Part shown: positions 1-7,087 of the stretch, one piece after another | How positions within the stretch are numbered: the first letter of the stretch is position 1 | Layout of the letters: every line of letters begins with the position of its first letter | DNA from: Acidobacteriota bacterium | GTDB taxonomy: Bacteria > Acidobacteriota > Holophagae > Holophagales > Holophagaceae | Length of the DNA stretch: 17,640 nt | Direction of reading: 5' to 3' | Assembly (NCBI GenBank): GCA_021778785.1 | Contig: JAJYBX010000006.1 | Location: forward strand, 1 to 17,640 | The notes under the pieces: model-generated | The model's database searches: none | The model's input: only the letters and a program-made list of their open reading frames with translations | Told to the model about the DNA's origin: nothing | Position numbers and translations under genes: made by a program

Positions 1-1583
1 TGGACACGACGACCATCGCCCCCGGGCAGCAGATGGAGAATGCGCCCGGCTGGTACCGGGATGCGGTGGTGTACCACATCTGGGTGAAGGCCTTCGCCGA
101 TGGCGTCTACCAGGACGGCATCGGCGACCTCCCCGGCATCCAGGGGAAGCTGGACTACCTCCAGTCCCTCGGCGTCAACGCCCTCTGGCTCTCGCCCATC
201 TTCGAGTGCGGGTACAAGGGCGACAACATGCACGGCTACGACACGACGGACTACTACGCCGTGAACGACCGGTTCGGCACCCGCGCCGAGCTGAAGAGCC
301 TCATCGATGCCGCCCACGCCCACGGCATGCGCCTCCTCTTCGACTTCGTCCCGAACCACACCTCCACGCTGCATCCCTGGTTCACGAACAGCGCCACGCG
401 GGATTCCTGGTATGTGTGGAAGTCCGCCCCCGAGGCGGGCTGGGGCTACCCCTGGGGTGGAGGCACGCCCCAGGATGTCTGGAAGCCGGGGGCCAACGGC
501 TACTTCTACACGGCCTTCGGCGTGAGCTCCCTGGCCGATCTCAACTGGTACAACCCCGCCGTGCAGGCGGAACTCCGGAAGGTGGAGGCCTACTGGCTGG
601 ACCGGGGCTTCGACGGCATGCGGGTGGATGCGGTGCGCTACCTCTGCGAATCCGGGCCCGGCCAGGGCGCGGATCAGCCGGACACCCATGCGCAACTCCA
701 GGCCTTCCGCAGCCTCATGGACGAGTACGACGCCGGCGACCTGCACCCGCATCCCGGCGGCGACTCCGCGAAGCACAGCAGCAAGGCGATGATCGCCGAG
801 GCCTGGACGAACGACGCCTCGGGGGTGACGCCCTACTACGGGAACGGCGCGAACGAGTTCCACATGTGCCTGGATTTCAGCGCACCCTGGGCCATCTACA
901 ACACCCTCAGCAAGGGTGACGCCACGCAGGTGACCTCGCTCTGGGAGTTCGAGCAGCGCACCTATCCGGCGGGCTACCAGTCCGCCTCCTTCGACTCGAA
1001 CCATGACAACCTGATCTCGCGCCCCGGCACCCAGTACGGGGGCGACCGGGCGGAGATCATCCTGGCCGAGGCCCTGAACCTGCTGTCCCCGGGGACGCCC
1101 ATCCTCTACTACGGGAACGAGGTCGGCATGACCGGCCAGTCGGGTTCGGACATCAACCTGCGGCAGCCCATGGACTGGAACCAGGTGGCCACACAGTCCC
1201 AGCAGCCGGACTCCATCCTGAGCTGGTGCAAGTACCTCATCCAGGCCCGGAAGGCCTATCCGGCCCTGCGGGGCGGCTATGCCACGCTGGCGACCGACGT
1301 GGGCACCGGCAAGGCCCTGGCGTACCTGCGCTCGGCGGGGACCGAACGGGTGCTGGTGGTGGCGAACCTCACGGCGGTTCCCCAGACCATCACCGTCTCC
1401 GGGCTGTCCGCCCTCGGCGTGCCCGCGGACGGGCCGGTCCAGGCCATCCTCGGCGACCTGCAGGGCGTCACGGCGCTGTCCGGCGACAGCTACACCGCCA
1501 CCGCGATCCCGGCCCACGGCCTCCGCGTGCTCTACCTGGCGGGAGCCGGGTTCCAGGGCACCCTCCACGGCGACCTCCACTGA
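1..1583 (+). CDS. GH13 alpha-amylase-family glycoside hydrolase (5' end outside window)
   Basis: This is a retaining alpha-glucan hydrolase or transglycosylase of family GH13. Counting from the Met at 33, the barrel starts at once ([11 protein letters not shown], residues 7-17). The four conserved regions follow: DFVPNH 104-109, GMRVDAV 195-201 with nucleophile Asp199, AEAW 255-258 with acid/base Glu256, and NHDN 323-326 with the third acid Asp325. A C-terminal beta-sandwich lies at about 415-505. The frame stays open from position 3 to the Met at 33, and no Shine-Dalgarno sequence precedes that Met, so the true start and any signal peptide or extra domain are probably upstream of the window. 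Substrate specificity (amylase, cyclomaltodextrinase or alpha-glucosidase) cannot be settled. The gene lies 64 nt upstream of malK in the same orientation, which ties it to maltodextrin use. Family assignment is sure; cell location is unknown. Confidence 0.88.
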   Translation, partial: DTTTIAPGQQMENAPGWYRDAVVYHIWVKAFADGVYQDGIGDLPGIQGKLDYLQSLGVNALWLSPIFECGYKGDNMHGYDTTDYYAVNDRFGTRAELKSLIDAAHAHGMRLLFDFVPNHTSTLHPWFTNSATRDSWYVWKSAPEAGWGYPWGGGTPQDVWKPGANGYFYTAFGVSSLADLNWYNPAVQAELRKVEAYWLDRGFDGMRVDAVRYLCESGPGQGADQPDTHAQLQAFRSLMDEYDAGDLHPHPGGDSAKHSSKAMIAEAWTNDASGVTPYYGNGANEFHMCLDFSAPWAIYNTLSKGDATQVTSLWEFEQRTYPAGYQSASFDSNHDNLISRPGTQYGGDRAEIILAEALNLLSPGTPILYYGNEVGMTGQSGSDINLRQPMDWNQVATQSQQPDSILSWCKYLIQARKAYPALRGGYATLATDVGTGKALAYLRSAGTERVLVVANLTAVPQTITVSGLSALGVPADGPVQAILGDLQGVTALSGDSYTATAIPAHGLRVLYLAGAGFQGTLHGDLH

Positions 1584-1647
1584 CTTGCATCCCGGGCCCT
1601 CAAGGCCTATCCATCAGGCTCCACCCCGCCTCGACTCCGGATCCCCC

Positions 1648-2745
1648 ATGGCCAACCTCCAGTTCAACGCGCTGCGCAAATCCTTCGGAGAGACGGAGAT
1701 CCTCCACGGGATCGACCTGGAGATCCAGGACGGCGAATTCGTCGTCTTCGTGGGGCCGTCGGGATGCGGCAAGTCCACCCTGCTGCGCTGCATCGCCGGG
1801 CTCGAGGAGATCAGCAGCGGGGAGCTGTTCATCGGGGGCCAGCGGGTGAACGAGATCCCGCCCTCCAAGCGCGGCATCGCCATGGTGTTCCAGAGCTACG
1901 CGCTCTATCCGCATATGACCGTGGCCGAGAACATGGCCTTCGGGCTCAAGCTGGCCGGCCAGCCGAAGGCGGAAATCCAGGCGGCCGTCCTCCGGGCCGC
2001 GAAGATCCTCCAGATCGAACCCCTGCTGGATCGCCGCCCCAAGGCCCTGTCGGGGGGGCAGCGCCAGCGGGTGGCCATCGGGCGGGCCATCGTCCGGAAG
2101 CCGGGCGTGTTCCTCTTCGACGAACCCCTGTCCAACCTCGACGCCGGATTGCGCGTGCAGATGCGGGTGGAACTCGCCCGCCTGCACAGGGACCTGGCCA
2201 CCACCATGGTCTATGTCACCCACGACCAGGTGGAGGCCATGACGCTGGCCAACCGGATCGTGGTGATCAACCAGGGCCGCATCGAGCAGGTCGGTTCCCC
2301 CCTGGAGCTCTACCACCGTCCTGCGAACCGCTTCGTGGCGGGCTTCATCGGCTCGCCCAAGATGAACTTCCTGGCCTGCAGCCTCGTCTCGGCCACCGAG
2401 GCCGGGGCTGTGGTCCGGCTCGAGGACGGCACGCGGTTGCCCGCCGGCGCGGACGCCCGCGGCCTCGCGGAGGGCACGCCGCTCACCCTGGGCATCCGCC
2501 CGGAACGCCTCATCGCCGGCACGGCCGCGGAGGAGGGCACGGCCCGCACCTCGGTGCTCGTGGCCGAGCACCTGGGGGACACGGTCTTCCTCTACGTCCA
2601 GCTGCCGGGCAGCACCGGGCAGCTGACCGTCAAATCCCAGCCGGAGACCCCCCTCCGGACCGGCGACGAGACCCACCTCCGCTTCCCCGCCAAGCACTGC
2701 CTGCTCTTCGGTCCGGACGACCGGACCCTTCCCCGGATCCCCTGA
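1648..2745 (+). CDS. malK: Maltodextrin ABC transporter ATP-binding protein MalK
   Basis: This 365-residue cytoplasmic ATPase energises maltose/maltodextrin import as the dimer of the MalFGK2 complex. Visible motifs are Walker [10 protein letters not shown] (36-44), Q-loop Gln82, signature LSGGQ (134-138), Walker B VFLFDEP (154-160) with catalytic Glu159, D-loop SNLD (162-165) and switch His192. A C-terminal OB/TOBE-type regulatory domain follows from about 235 and contains GIRPE (282-286). Length (E. coli MalK has 371 residues) and landmarks such as FIGSPKMNF agree with MalK. In E. coli this C-terminal domain contacts MalT and EIIA-Glc; whether that holds here is unknown. The ATG at 1648 fits the family N-terminus, although only a weak purine stretch precedes it. 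malK lies directly upstream of and collinear with malE, unlike the divergent malK/malEFG arrangement of enteric bacteria. Confidence 0.93.
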   Translation: MANLQFNALRKSFGETEILHGIDLEIQDGEFVVFVGPSGCGKSTLLRCIAGLEEISSGELFIGGQRVNEIPPSKRGIAMVFQSYALYPHMTVAENMAFGLKLAGQPKAEIQAAVLRAAKILQIEPLLDRRPKALSGGQRQRVAIGRAIVRKPGVFLFDEPLSNLDAGLRVQMRVELARLHRDLATTMVYVTHDQVEAMTLANRIVVINQGRIEQVGSPLELYHRPANRFVAGFIGSPKMNFLACSLVSATEAGAVVRLEDGTRLPAGADARGLAEGTPLTLGIRPERLIAGTAAEEGTARTSVLVAEHLGDTVFLYVQLPGSTGQLTVKSQPETPLRTGDETHLRFPAKHCLLFGPDDRTLPRIP

Positions 2746-2766
2746 TCCGATCCTTCCGCTCAACCG

Positions 2767-2778
2767 GGCCTTCGGGCC
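2767..2778 (+). promoter_or_regulatory. Small cUUCGg-capped stem-loop ahead of malE
   Basis: GGCC-TTCG-GGCC forms a 4-bp GC stem closed by the extra-stable cUUCGg tetraloop. It lies in the 50-nt malK-malE gap, 6 nt before the malE Shine-Dalgarno. It is short and has no T tract, so it is not a terminator by itself; it could act as a barrier to exonucleases. The pairing is seen; the function is inferred. Confidence 0.4.
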
Positions 2779-2782
2779 AATC

Positions 2783-2790
2783 AAAGGAGA
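2783..2790 (+). promoter_or_regulatory. Strong ribosome binding site fixing the malE GTG start
   Basis: AAAGGAGA lies 5 nt before the GTG at 2796 (6 nt from the AGGAG core). It is the best Shine-Dalgarno sequence on the plus strand, which fits a binding protein needed in excess, and it selects GTG although the frame is open far upstream. Confidence 0.75.
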
Positions 2791-2795
2791 CAGAC

Positions 2796-4001
2796 GTGAG
2801 CATTCCATCCAACCTCCGCAAGCTTGCGACGGTCACGACCATGGCCCTCCTCGCCGGAGTCTGCATCCAGGCCCGGGCCGCCGAGAAGGGCAAGCTGCTC
2901 GTGTGGATCAACGGCGACAAGGGCTACCGCGGCCTCCAGAAGGTGGGCGACGACTTCGCGAAGAAGACCGGCGTGCAGGTCATCGTCGAGCACCCCGAGG
3001 ATGCCCCCGGGAAGTTCCAGGAGGCCGCCGAGGAGGGCAAGGGGCCCGACATCTGGATCTGGGCCCATGACCGCGTGGGCGAGTGGGCCGAGAGCGGCGT
3101 CATCAACGCCGTGACGCCGGGCAAGAAGATCAAGGACGATATCGATCCCGCCGCCTGGCAGGCCTTCACCATCAAGGGGAAGGTCTGGGCGTACCCCATC
3201 GCCATCGAGGCCGTGTCGCTCATCTACAACAAGGCGCTCGTCAAGACGCCGCCGAAGAGCTTCGAGGAGATCTTCGCCCTGGACAAGGCCATGATGGCCA
3301 AGGGCAAGAAGGCCATCCTGTGGGACTACACCAACACCTACTTCACCATGCCCATGCTGGCCGCCAACGGCGGCTACGCCTTCAAGATGAAGGCCGATGG
3401 CACCTATGATCCCAAGGACACGGGCGTGAACAACGCCGGGGCCCTCAAGGGCGCCGAGCTGCTGACGAAGATGGTCTCCACCGGGGTGATGCCCAAGGGC
3501 GCCACCTACGCGGACATGGAAGCCGGCGTGGCGCAGGGCAAGATCGCGATGATGATCAGCGGACCCTGGGCCTGGGACAACCTCCGCAAGGCCAAGATCA
3601 ATTTTGGCGTGGCGAAGATCCCCAGCGTGGCCGGCAAGCCCTCCAGGCCCTTCGTGGGCTACATGGGCGCCATGATCACCAAGGCCGCCTCCGGCGCCGG
3701 CAACGTGGACGTGGCCCGCGAGTTCATCGAGAACTACATGCTGAGCCCGAAGGGCATCGAGACCATCAACGCCGACGTGCCCATCGGCGCCCCCGCCAGC
3801 AAGGCGGCCTACGCGAAGATGAAGAACGACCCCTTCATCCAGACCTCCATGGCCAGCGCCCGCGATGGCGTGGTGATGCCCAACAACCCGCAGATGGGCC
3901 GCTTCTGGGCCGCCATGGTCTCCGCCCTGAACAACATGACCGAGGGCCGGCAGACCCCCAAGGAAGCCCTGGACGCCGCCGCCAAGCGGATCCTGAAGTA
4001 G
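2796..4001 (+). CDS. malE: Periplasmic maltose/maltodextrin-binding protein MalE
   Basis: This 401-residue solute-binding protein delivers maltodextrins to MalFGK2. It begins with GTG after a strong ribosome binding site. A Sec signal peptide covers residues 1-28 or 29 (hydrophobic [14 protein letters not shown], then a QARA/A cleavage region). The mature protein closely follows E. coli MalE (396-residue precursor): WINGDKGY at 37-44, [11 protein letters not shown] at 83-93 (Trp89, Asp92 and Arg93 correspond to sugar-contact Trp62, Asp65 and Arg66), TYFTMP at 181-186, GPWAW at 256-260, PFVG at 285-288, and MPNNPQM...FW at 361-371, with Trp371 matching Trp340. Most sugar-stacking aromatic residues are therefore kept, so maltodextrin is the confident ligand class. 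The FTWP of the E. coli protein reads FTMP here. The gap to malF contains a strong hairpin. Confidence 0.95.
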   Translation: MSIPSNLRKLATVTTMALLAGVCIQARAAEKGKLLVWINGDKGYRGLQKVGDDFAKKTGVQVIVEHPEDAPGKFQEAAEEGKGPDIWIWAHDRVGEWAESGVINAVTPGKKIKDDIDPAAWQAFTIKGKVWAYPIAIEAVSLIYNKALVKTPPKSFEEIFALDKAMMAKGKKAILWDYTNTYFTMPMLAANGGYAFKMKADGTYDPKDTGVNNAGALKGAELLTKMVSTGVMPKGATYADMEAGVAQGKIAMMISGPWAWDNLRKAKINFGVAKIPSVAGKPSRPFVGYMGAMITKAASGAGNVDVAREFIENYMLSPKGIETINADVPIGAPASKAAYAKMKNDPFIQTSMASARDGVVMPNNPQMGRFWAAMVSALNNMTEGRQTPKEALDAAAKRILK

Positions 4002-4009
4002 CCATCCAC

Positions 4010-4047
4010 CCGGAGGGGGGCGGGCCGCAAGGTCCGCTCCCCTCCGG
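4010..4047 (+). promoter_or_regulatory. 17-bp GCAA-capped stem-loop in the malE-malF gap
   Basis: Positions 4010-4026 pair with 4031-4047 without interruption: 15 Watson-Crick and 2 G-U pairs, closed by GCAA, a GNRA tetraloop. It begins 9 nt after the malE stop and ends 32 nt before malF. No T run follows, so it does not look like a classical intrinsic terminator. In E. coli the same junction carries REP elements that protect malE mRNA and let MalE outnumber MalF/MalG; a similar role here is inference. Confidence 0.75.
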
Positions 4048-4079
4048 CTCCCGACCCGCCTTCCGGAACGAGCCTGCCC

Positions 4080-5618
4080 ATGCCCAAGGCCCTCAAGCGA
4101 TTCCTTCTGCCCGCGGTGATCCTCGCGCTGGGGCTGGCCGGGCTGTACGTCACCACCCTGGTCTATGCCATGGGCGAGGCGCTGCTCGCCGCCGTGATGC
4201 TTGCGACGCTGGCCTGTTTCGTCTGGATCTATACCACCCAGAAGGCCTACGCCTACCGGTACCTCTTCCCGGGCATCGGGGCGGCGCTCATCTTCGTCGT
4301 GTTCCCCATGCTCTACACCATCCGCATCGGGTTCACCAACTACAGCTCGAAGAACCTCCTCAATTTCAAGCGGGCGACCCAGTACCTCCTCGAGGAGACC
4401 TACCGGGCGGACGGCTCCACGTTCAATTCGGAGGTGATCCCCGATGGGGGCCGGTGGCGGATCCGCCTCGAAGACGCCGACACCGGGGCCGCCTTCCTCA
4501 CCGGACCCGTGCCCCTGGAGCAGACGGAACCGGCAGAGCAGGCGGCGGTGACCCTGCCGGCGGTTCCCACCAAGGAGCCCGTCCCGGACGGGGTGATGAC
4601 GCTCCGGGAGATCATCGAGCGCCAGGATGCCCTCAAGAACCTGGTGGTGGTGCTGCCCAGCGGCGTCCATGTCCGCATGACCGGCCTGCACGAGCTCGCG
4701 CCCCAACGGCTCCAGTACACCCGGAACGCGGATGGGAGTCTCACCAACAACCAGGACCAGAGCGTCCTCCGGCCCGACTTCAAGACCGGCTTCTACGAGA
4801 CGGCGGACGGCGAGCAGGTCCAACCGGGCTTCCAGGTGGACATCGGCTGGCGGAACTACACGCAGATCTTCACCGATGCCTCCCTGCGGGAGCCCTTCGG
4901 CCACATCTTCGTCTGGACGGTCATCTTCTCCGCACTCTCCGTGCTCTTCTGCACCTCGCTGGGCATGGTGCTGGCCGTGCTGCTCAACTGGGATTCGCTG
5001 CGGTTCAAGGGCGCCTACCGGCTGCTGCTGTTCCTGCCCTACGCGATCCCAAGCTTCATCTCGATCCTGGTGTTCAAGGGGCTGTTCAACCAGAACACGG
5101 GGGAGATCAACCTGGTGCTCCATGGCCTCTTCGGCCTCAGCCCCACCTGGTTCTCGGATCCCTTCCTCGCCCGGTCCATGCTGCTGATCGTGAACACCTG
5201 GCTGGGCTTCCCCTACATGATGGTGGTCTGCATGGGCCTCATCAAGGCGATCCCGAACGACCTCTACGAGGCGTCCGCCGTGGCCGGGGCCGGGCCCATC
5301 ACCAACTTCTTCAAGATCACCGTGCCCCTCATCATCCGGCCCCTGACGCCCCTGCTGATCGCCTCCTTCGCCTTCAACTTCAACAACCTGGTGCTCGTCA
5401 ACCTGCTGACGGGAGGGCTGCCGGACTACCTCAACACCTCGGTCCCGGCCGGCACCACGGACCTCCTGGCCACCTACACCTACCGGATCGCCTTCCAGGA
5501 TTCGGGGCAGAAGTTCGGCCTTGCGGCGGCGATCTCGACGGTGGTCTTCCTGATGGTCGCGGCGATCGCGCTGATCCAGATCCGTGCCACGAAGATCTCC
5601 CAGCAGGACAAGGGCTGA
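4080..5618 (+). CDS. malF: Maltodextrin ABC transporter permease MalF
   Basis: This 512-residue inner-membrane permease (E. coli MalF has 514) pairs with MalG and MalK. It has the special enteric layout. Hydrophobic segments at about 8-30, 33-50 and 63-83 are followed by a long periplasmic P2 domain (about 88-272), which in E. coli binds MalE. Five further membrane segments run from about 275 to 502. The EAA coupling loop that docks MalK is EASAVAGAGP (397-406), and FAFNFNNLVLV (430-440) matches the E. coli sugar-pathway helix. Most ABC sugar permeases of about 300 residues lack P2, so this is true MalF and not a generic MsmF/UgpA-type subunit. Only a weak Shine-Dalgarno sequence precedes the ATG, consistent with lower expression than malE. 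Confidence 0.95.
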   Translation: MPKALKRFLLPAVILALGLAGLYVTTLVYAMGEALLAAVMLATLACFVWIYTTQKAYAYRYLFPGIGAALIFVVFPMLYTIRIGFTNYSSKNLLNFKRATQYLLEETYRADGSTFNSEVIPDGGRWRIRLEDADTGAAFLTGPVPLEQTEPAEQAAVTLPAVPTKEPVPDGVMTLREIIERQDALKNLVVVLPSGVHVRMTGLHELAPQRLQYTRNADGSLTNNQDQSVLRPDFKTGFYETADGEQVQPGFQVDIGWRNYTQIFTDASLREPFGHIFVWTVIFSALSVLFCTSLGMVLAVLLNWDSLRFKGAYRLLLFLPYAIPSFISILVFKGLFNQNTGEINLVLHGLFGLSPTWFSDPFLARSMLLIVNTWLGFPYMMVVCMGLIKAIPNDLYEASAVAGAGPITNFFKITVPLIIRPLTPLLIASFAFNFNNLVLVNLLTGGLPDYLNTSVPAGTTDLLATYTYRIAFQDSGQKFGLAAAISTVVFLMVAAIALIQIRATKISQQDKG

Positions 5619-5630
5619 GAGGAGGACGCC

Positions 5631-6521
5631 ATGGCCATCGTCATCGACAAATCCCAGCGTTGGCGGATCTTCGCCGCCCATGCCTTCCTGATCTTCCTCT
5701 GTGCGCTGGTCACCTTCCCGCTGCTCATGGTGGTGTCCATCTCCCTCCGGCCGGGCAACTTCGCGGGAGGCAGCCTCGTGCCGAAGACCATCAGCCTCGA
5801 GCATTGGCGCTTCGCGCTGGGGCTGCCGGTCACGACGGTGGATGGCCGGGTGATCCAGCCCGATCTGCCGGTGCTGCACTGGCTCTGGAACTCGGTGAAG
5901 GTCGCGACGCTGTCGGCGATCGTGGCGGTGCTGCTATCCACCACCGCGGCCTACGCCTTCGCGCGCCTGAAGTTCGCACGGAAGAAGGCCGCGCTGACGG
6001 GACTGATGCTCATGCAGATGTTCCCCACGGTGCTGGCCCTGGTGGCCATCCACTCCATCTTCTCGCGGATCGGCCATGCCTTTCCGGCCATCGGCGTGAA
6101 CAGCCACTGGGCCCTCGTGCTGGCCTATTCCGGCGGAATCGCGCTGCACATCTGGATCATCAAGGGGTTCTACGAAAGCATTCCGCCTGAGATCGAAGAG
6201 GCCGCGACGGTGGACGGCGCCACGCCATGGCAGGCCTTCTGGCGCGTGCTCCTGCCCATGGCCCTGCCCATCCTCATGGTGGTCTTCCTCCTGGCCTTCA
6301 TCGGCGCGGTCAACGAATACCCCGTGGCCTCGGTCCTCCTCCACAGCCAGGACCGGCTCACCATGGCCGTGGGGGCCAAGCAGTTCCTCTATGCCCAGCA
6401 CTACCTCTGGGGGGACTTCGCCGCCGCCGCGATCCTCTCCGGCCTCCCCGTCTCGGTCGTCTTCATCCTCGCCCAGCGCTGGATGATCTCGGGCCTCACC
6501 TCCGGCGCCAACAAGGGCTGA
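5631..6521 (+). CDS. malG: Maltodextrin ABC transporter permease MalG
   Basis: This inner-membrane partner of MalF has 296 residues, exactly the length of E. coli MalG. Six hydrophobic segments are visible, the first at about 13-36. The EAA loop is EEAATVDGATPWQAF (189-203), the MalK docking site. The C-terminal end, GLTSGANKG (288-296), keeps the tail that reaches into the translocation path in the E. coli complex structure. Translation is probably coupled to malF: the AGGAGG ribosome binding site (5620-5625) begins immediately after the malF stop and the gap is only 12 nt. Identity is essentially certain. Confidence 0.95.
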   Translation: MAIVIDKSQRWRIFAAHAFLIFLCALVTFPLLMVVSISLRPGNFAGGSLVPKTISLEHWRFALGLPVTTVDGRVIQPDLPVLHWLWNSVKVATLSAIVAVLLSTTAAYAFARLKFARKKAALTGLMLMQMFPTVLALVAIHSIFSRIGHAFPAIGVNSHWALVLAYSGGIALHIWIIKGFYESIPPEIEEAATVDGATPWQAFWRVLLPMALPILMVVFLLAFIGAVNEYPVASVLLHSQDRLTMAVGAKQFLYAQHYLWGDFAAAAILSGLPVSVVFILAQRWMISGLTSGANKG

Positions 6522-6535
6522 TCCTTCCCAAACCC

Positions 6536-6554
6536 GAGGACGGTCCCCGTCCTC
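6536..6554 (+). promoter_or_regulatory. 8-bp GC-rich stem-loop in the malG-CBM41 gap
   Basis: GAGGACGG (6536-6543) pairs perfectly with CCGTCCTC (6547-6554) across a 3-nt TCC loop. It lies 14 nt after the malG stop and 10 nt before the next ribosome binding site (AAGGAG, 6565-6570). A C-rich stretch follows, not a T run. It may mark an mRNA processing or stability boundary. Confidence 0.55.
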
Positions 6555-6576
6555 CCCTTCCCACAAGGAGTCACGC

Positions 6577-7014
6577 ATGAGCCTCCGCAGCACCTTCCTC
6601 AAGGTGATGGCCGTGTTCGCCCTGGCCCTCACCCCCGTCCTCGCCGCGCCCCCCGAGGGCATGGTCGCGATCCACTACCATCGCGTCGACGGCAAGTACG
6701 ACAAGTGGGGCGTCCATCTCTGGAAGAGCCCGAACATGCCGCTGCCCGACATCGAGTGGCCCAACCCCATGATGCCGACCGGCAAGGACGACTTCGGAGT
6801 CTACTGGCACGTGAAGGCCGACGAGTTCTCCACCGGCTCGAAGATGCAGGTCAACTACATCATCCACAAGGGTGACATCAAGGAGCAGGGCGGCAAGGAC
6901 ATGGCCTTCGACGGTCTCCAGCACAAGGAGATCTGGGTCTGGGAGAAGGATCGCATCATCTACTACTCCCTTGAAGATTGCCTGAAGGCGCATCCCGCCG
7001 AACCCGCCAAGTGA
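6577..7014 (+). CDS. Exported stand-alone CBM41 (pullulanase-associated) starch-binding protein
   Basis: This 145-residue protein is a signal peptide (about 1-23, MSLRSTFLKV then MAVFALALTPVLA) plus one small beta domain. Residues 28-101 read as a family 41 carbohydrate-binding module, the PUD domain normally found at the N-terminus of pullulanases: VAIHYHRVDGKYDKWGVHLW (30-49), DDFGVYWHV (71-79) and VNYIIHKGD (92-100), followed by GGKD. Trp44, Trp49, Lys98 and Asp100 fall at positions typical of the module's binding surface. No catalytic domain is attached, and the C-terminus (121-145) has no membrane anchor. The start has a good AAGGAG ribosome binding site. Lying between malG and malS, the protein probably binds alpha-glucans in the periplasm or outside the cell. 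Family assignment is by motif; the biological role is inference. Confidence 0.8.
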   Translation: MSLRSTFLKVMAVFALALTPVLAAPPEGMVAIHYHRVDGKYDKWGVHLWKSPNMPLPDIEWPNPMMPTGKDDFGVYWHVKADEFSTGSKMQVNYIIHKGDIKEQGGKDMAFDGLQHKEIWVWEKDRIIYYSLEDCLKAHPAEPAK

Positions 7015-7020
7015 GCCAAC

Positions 7021-7054
7021 CCGCCCCCGGATGGCGAAGGCCGGCCGGGGGCGG
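7021..7054 (+). promoter_or_regulatory. Long GC-rich stem-loop in the CBM41-malS gap
   Basis: CCGCCCCCGG (7021-7030) is a perfect inverted match to 7045-7054. After one A-G mismatch the stem continues with 7032-7035 against 7040-7043 (one U-G pair), closed by a 4-nt GAAG loop. It starts 6 nt after the upstream stop codon. The downstream sequence is not T-rich. A possible ATG at 7031 lies inside the stem, which argues against its use as a start. Confidence 0.65.
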
Positions 7055-7077
7055 ACTCTGCTGGTCAGACGTCTTTC

Positions 7078-7083
7078 GAGAGG
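7078..7083 (+). promoter_or_regulatory. Ribosome binding site deciding the malS start
   Basis: GAGAGG lies 4 nt before the ATG at 7088. That start gives a proper signal peptide, whereas the ATG at 7031 would add a charged, Arg-rich leader and has no ribosome binding site. Confidence 0.6.
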
Positions 7084-7087
7084 TCCC

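Noticed and set aside
33..35. ATG at 33 as the true start of the first GH13 gene
   Set aside because: The frame is open back to the window edge and no ribosome binding site precedes this ATG, so it is more likely internal.
2781..5879. Minus-strand open frame of about 1,030 codons opposite malE-malF
   Set aside because: Low-complexity Arg/Gly/Asp/His-rich translation, no family motifs, and fully antisense to malE and malF; it is a by-product of high GC content.
7031..7033. ATG at 7031 as the malS start
   Set aside because: It lies within a stem-loop, has no ribosome binding site, and would add an Arg-rich segment ahead of a good signal peptide.
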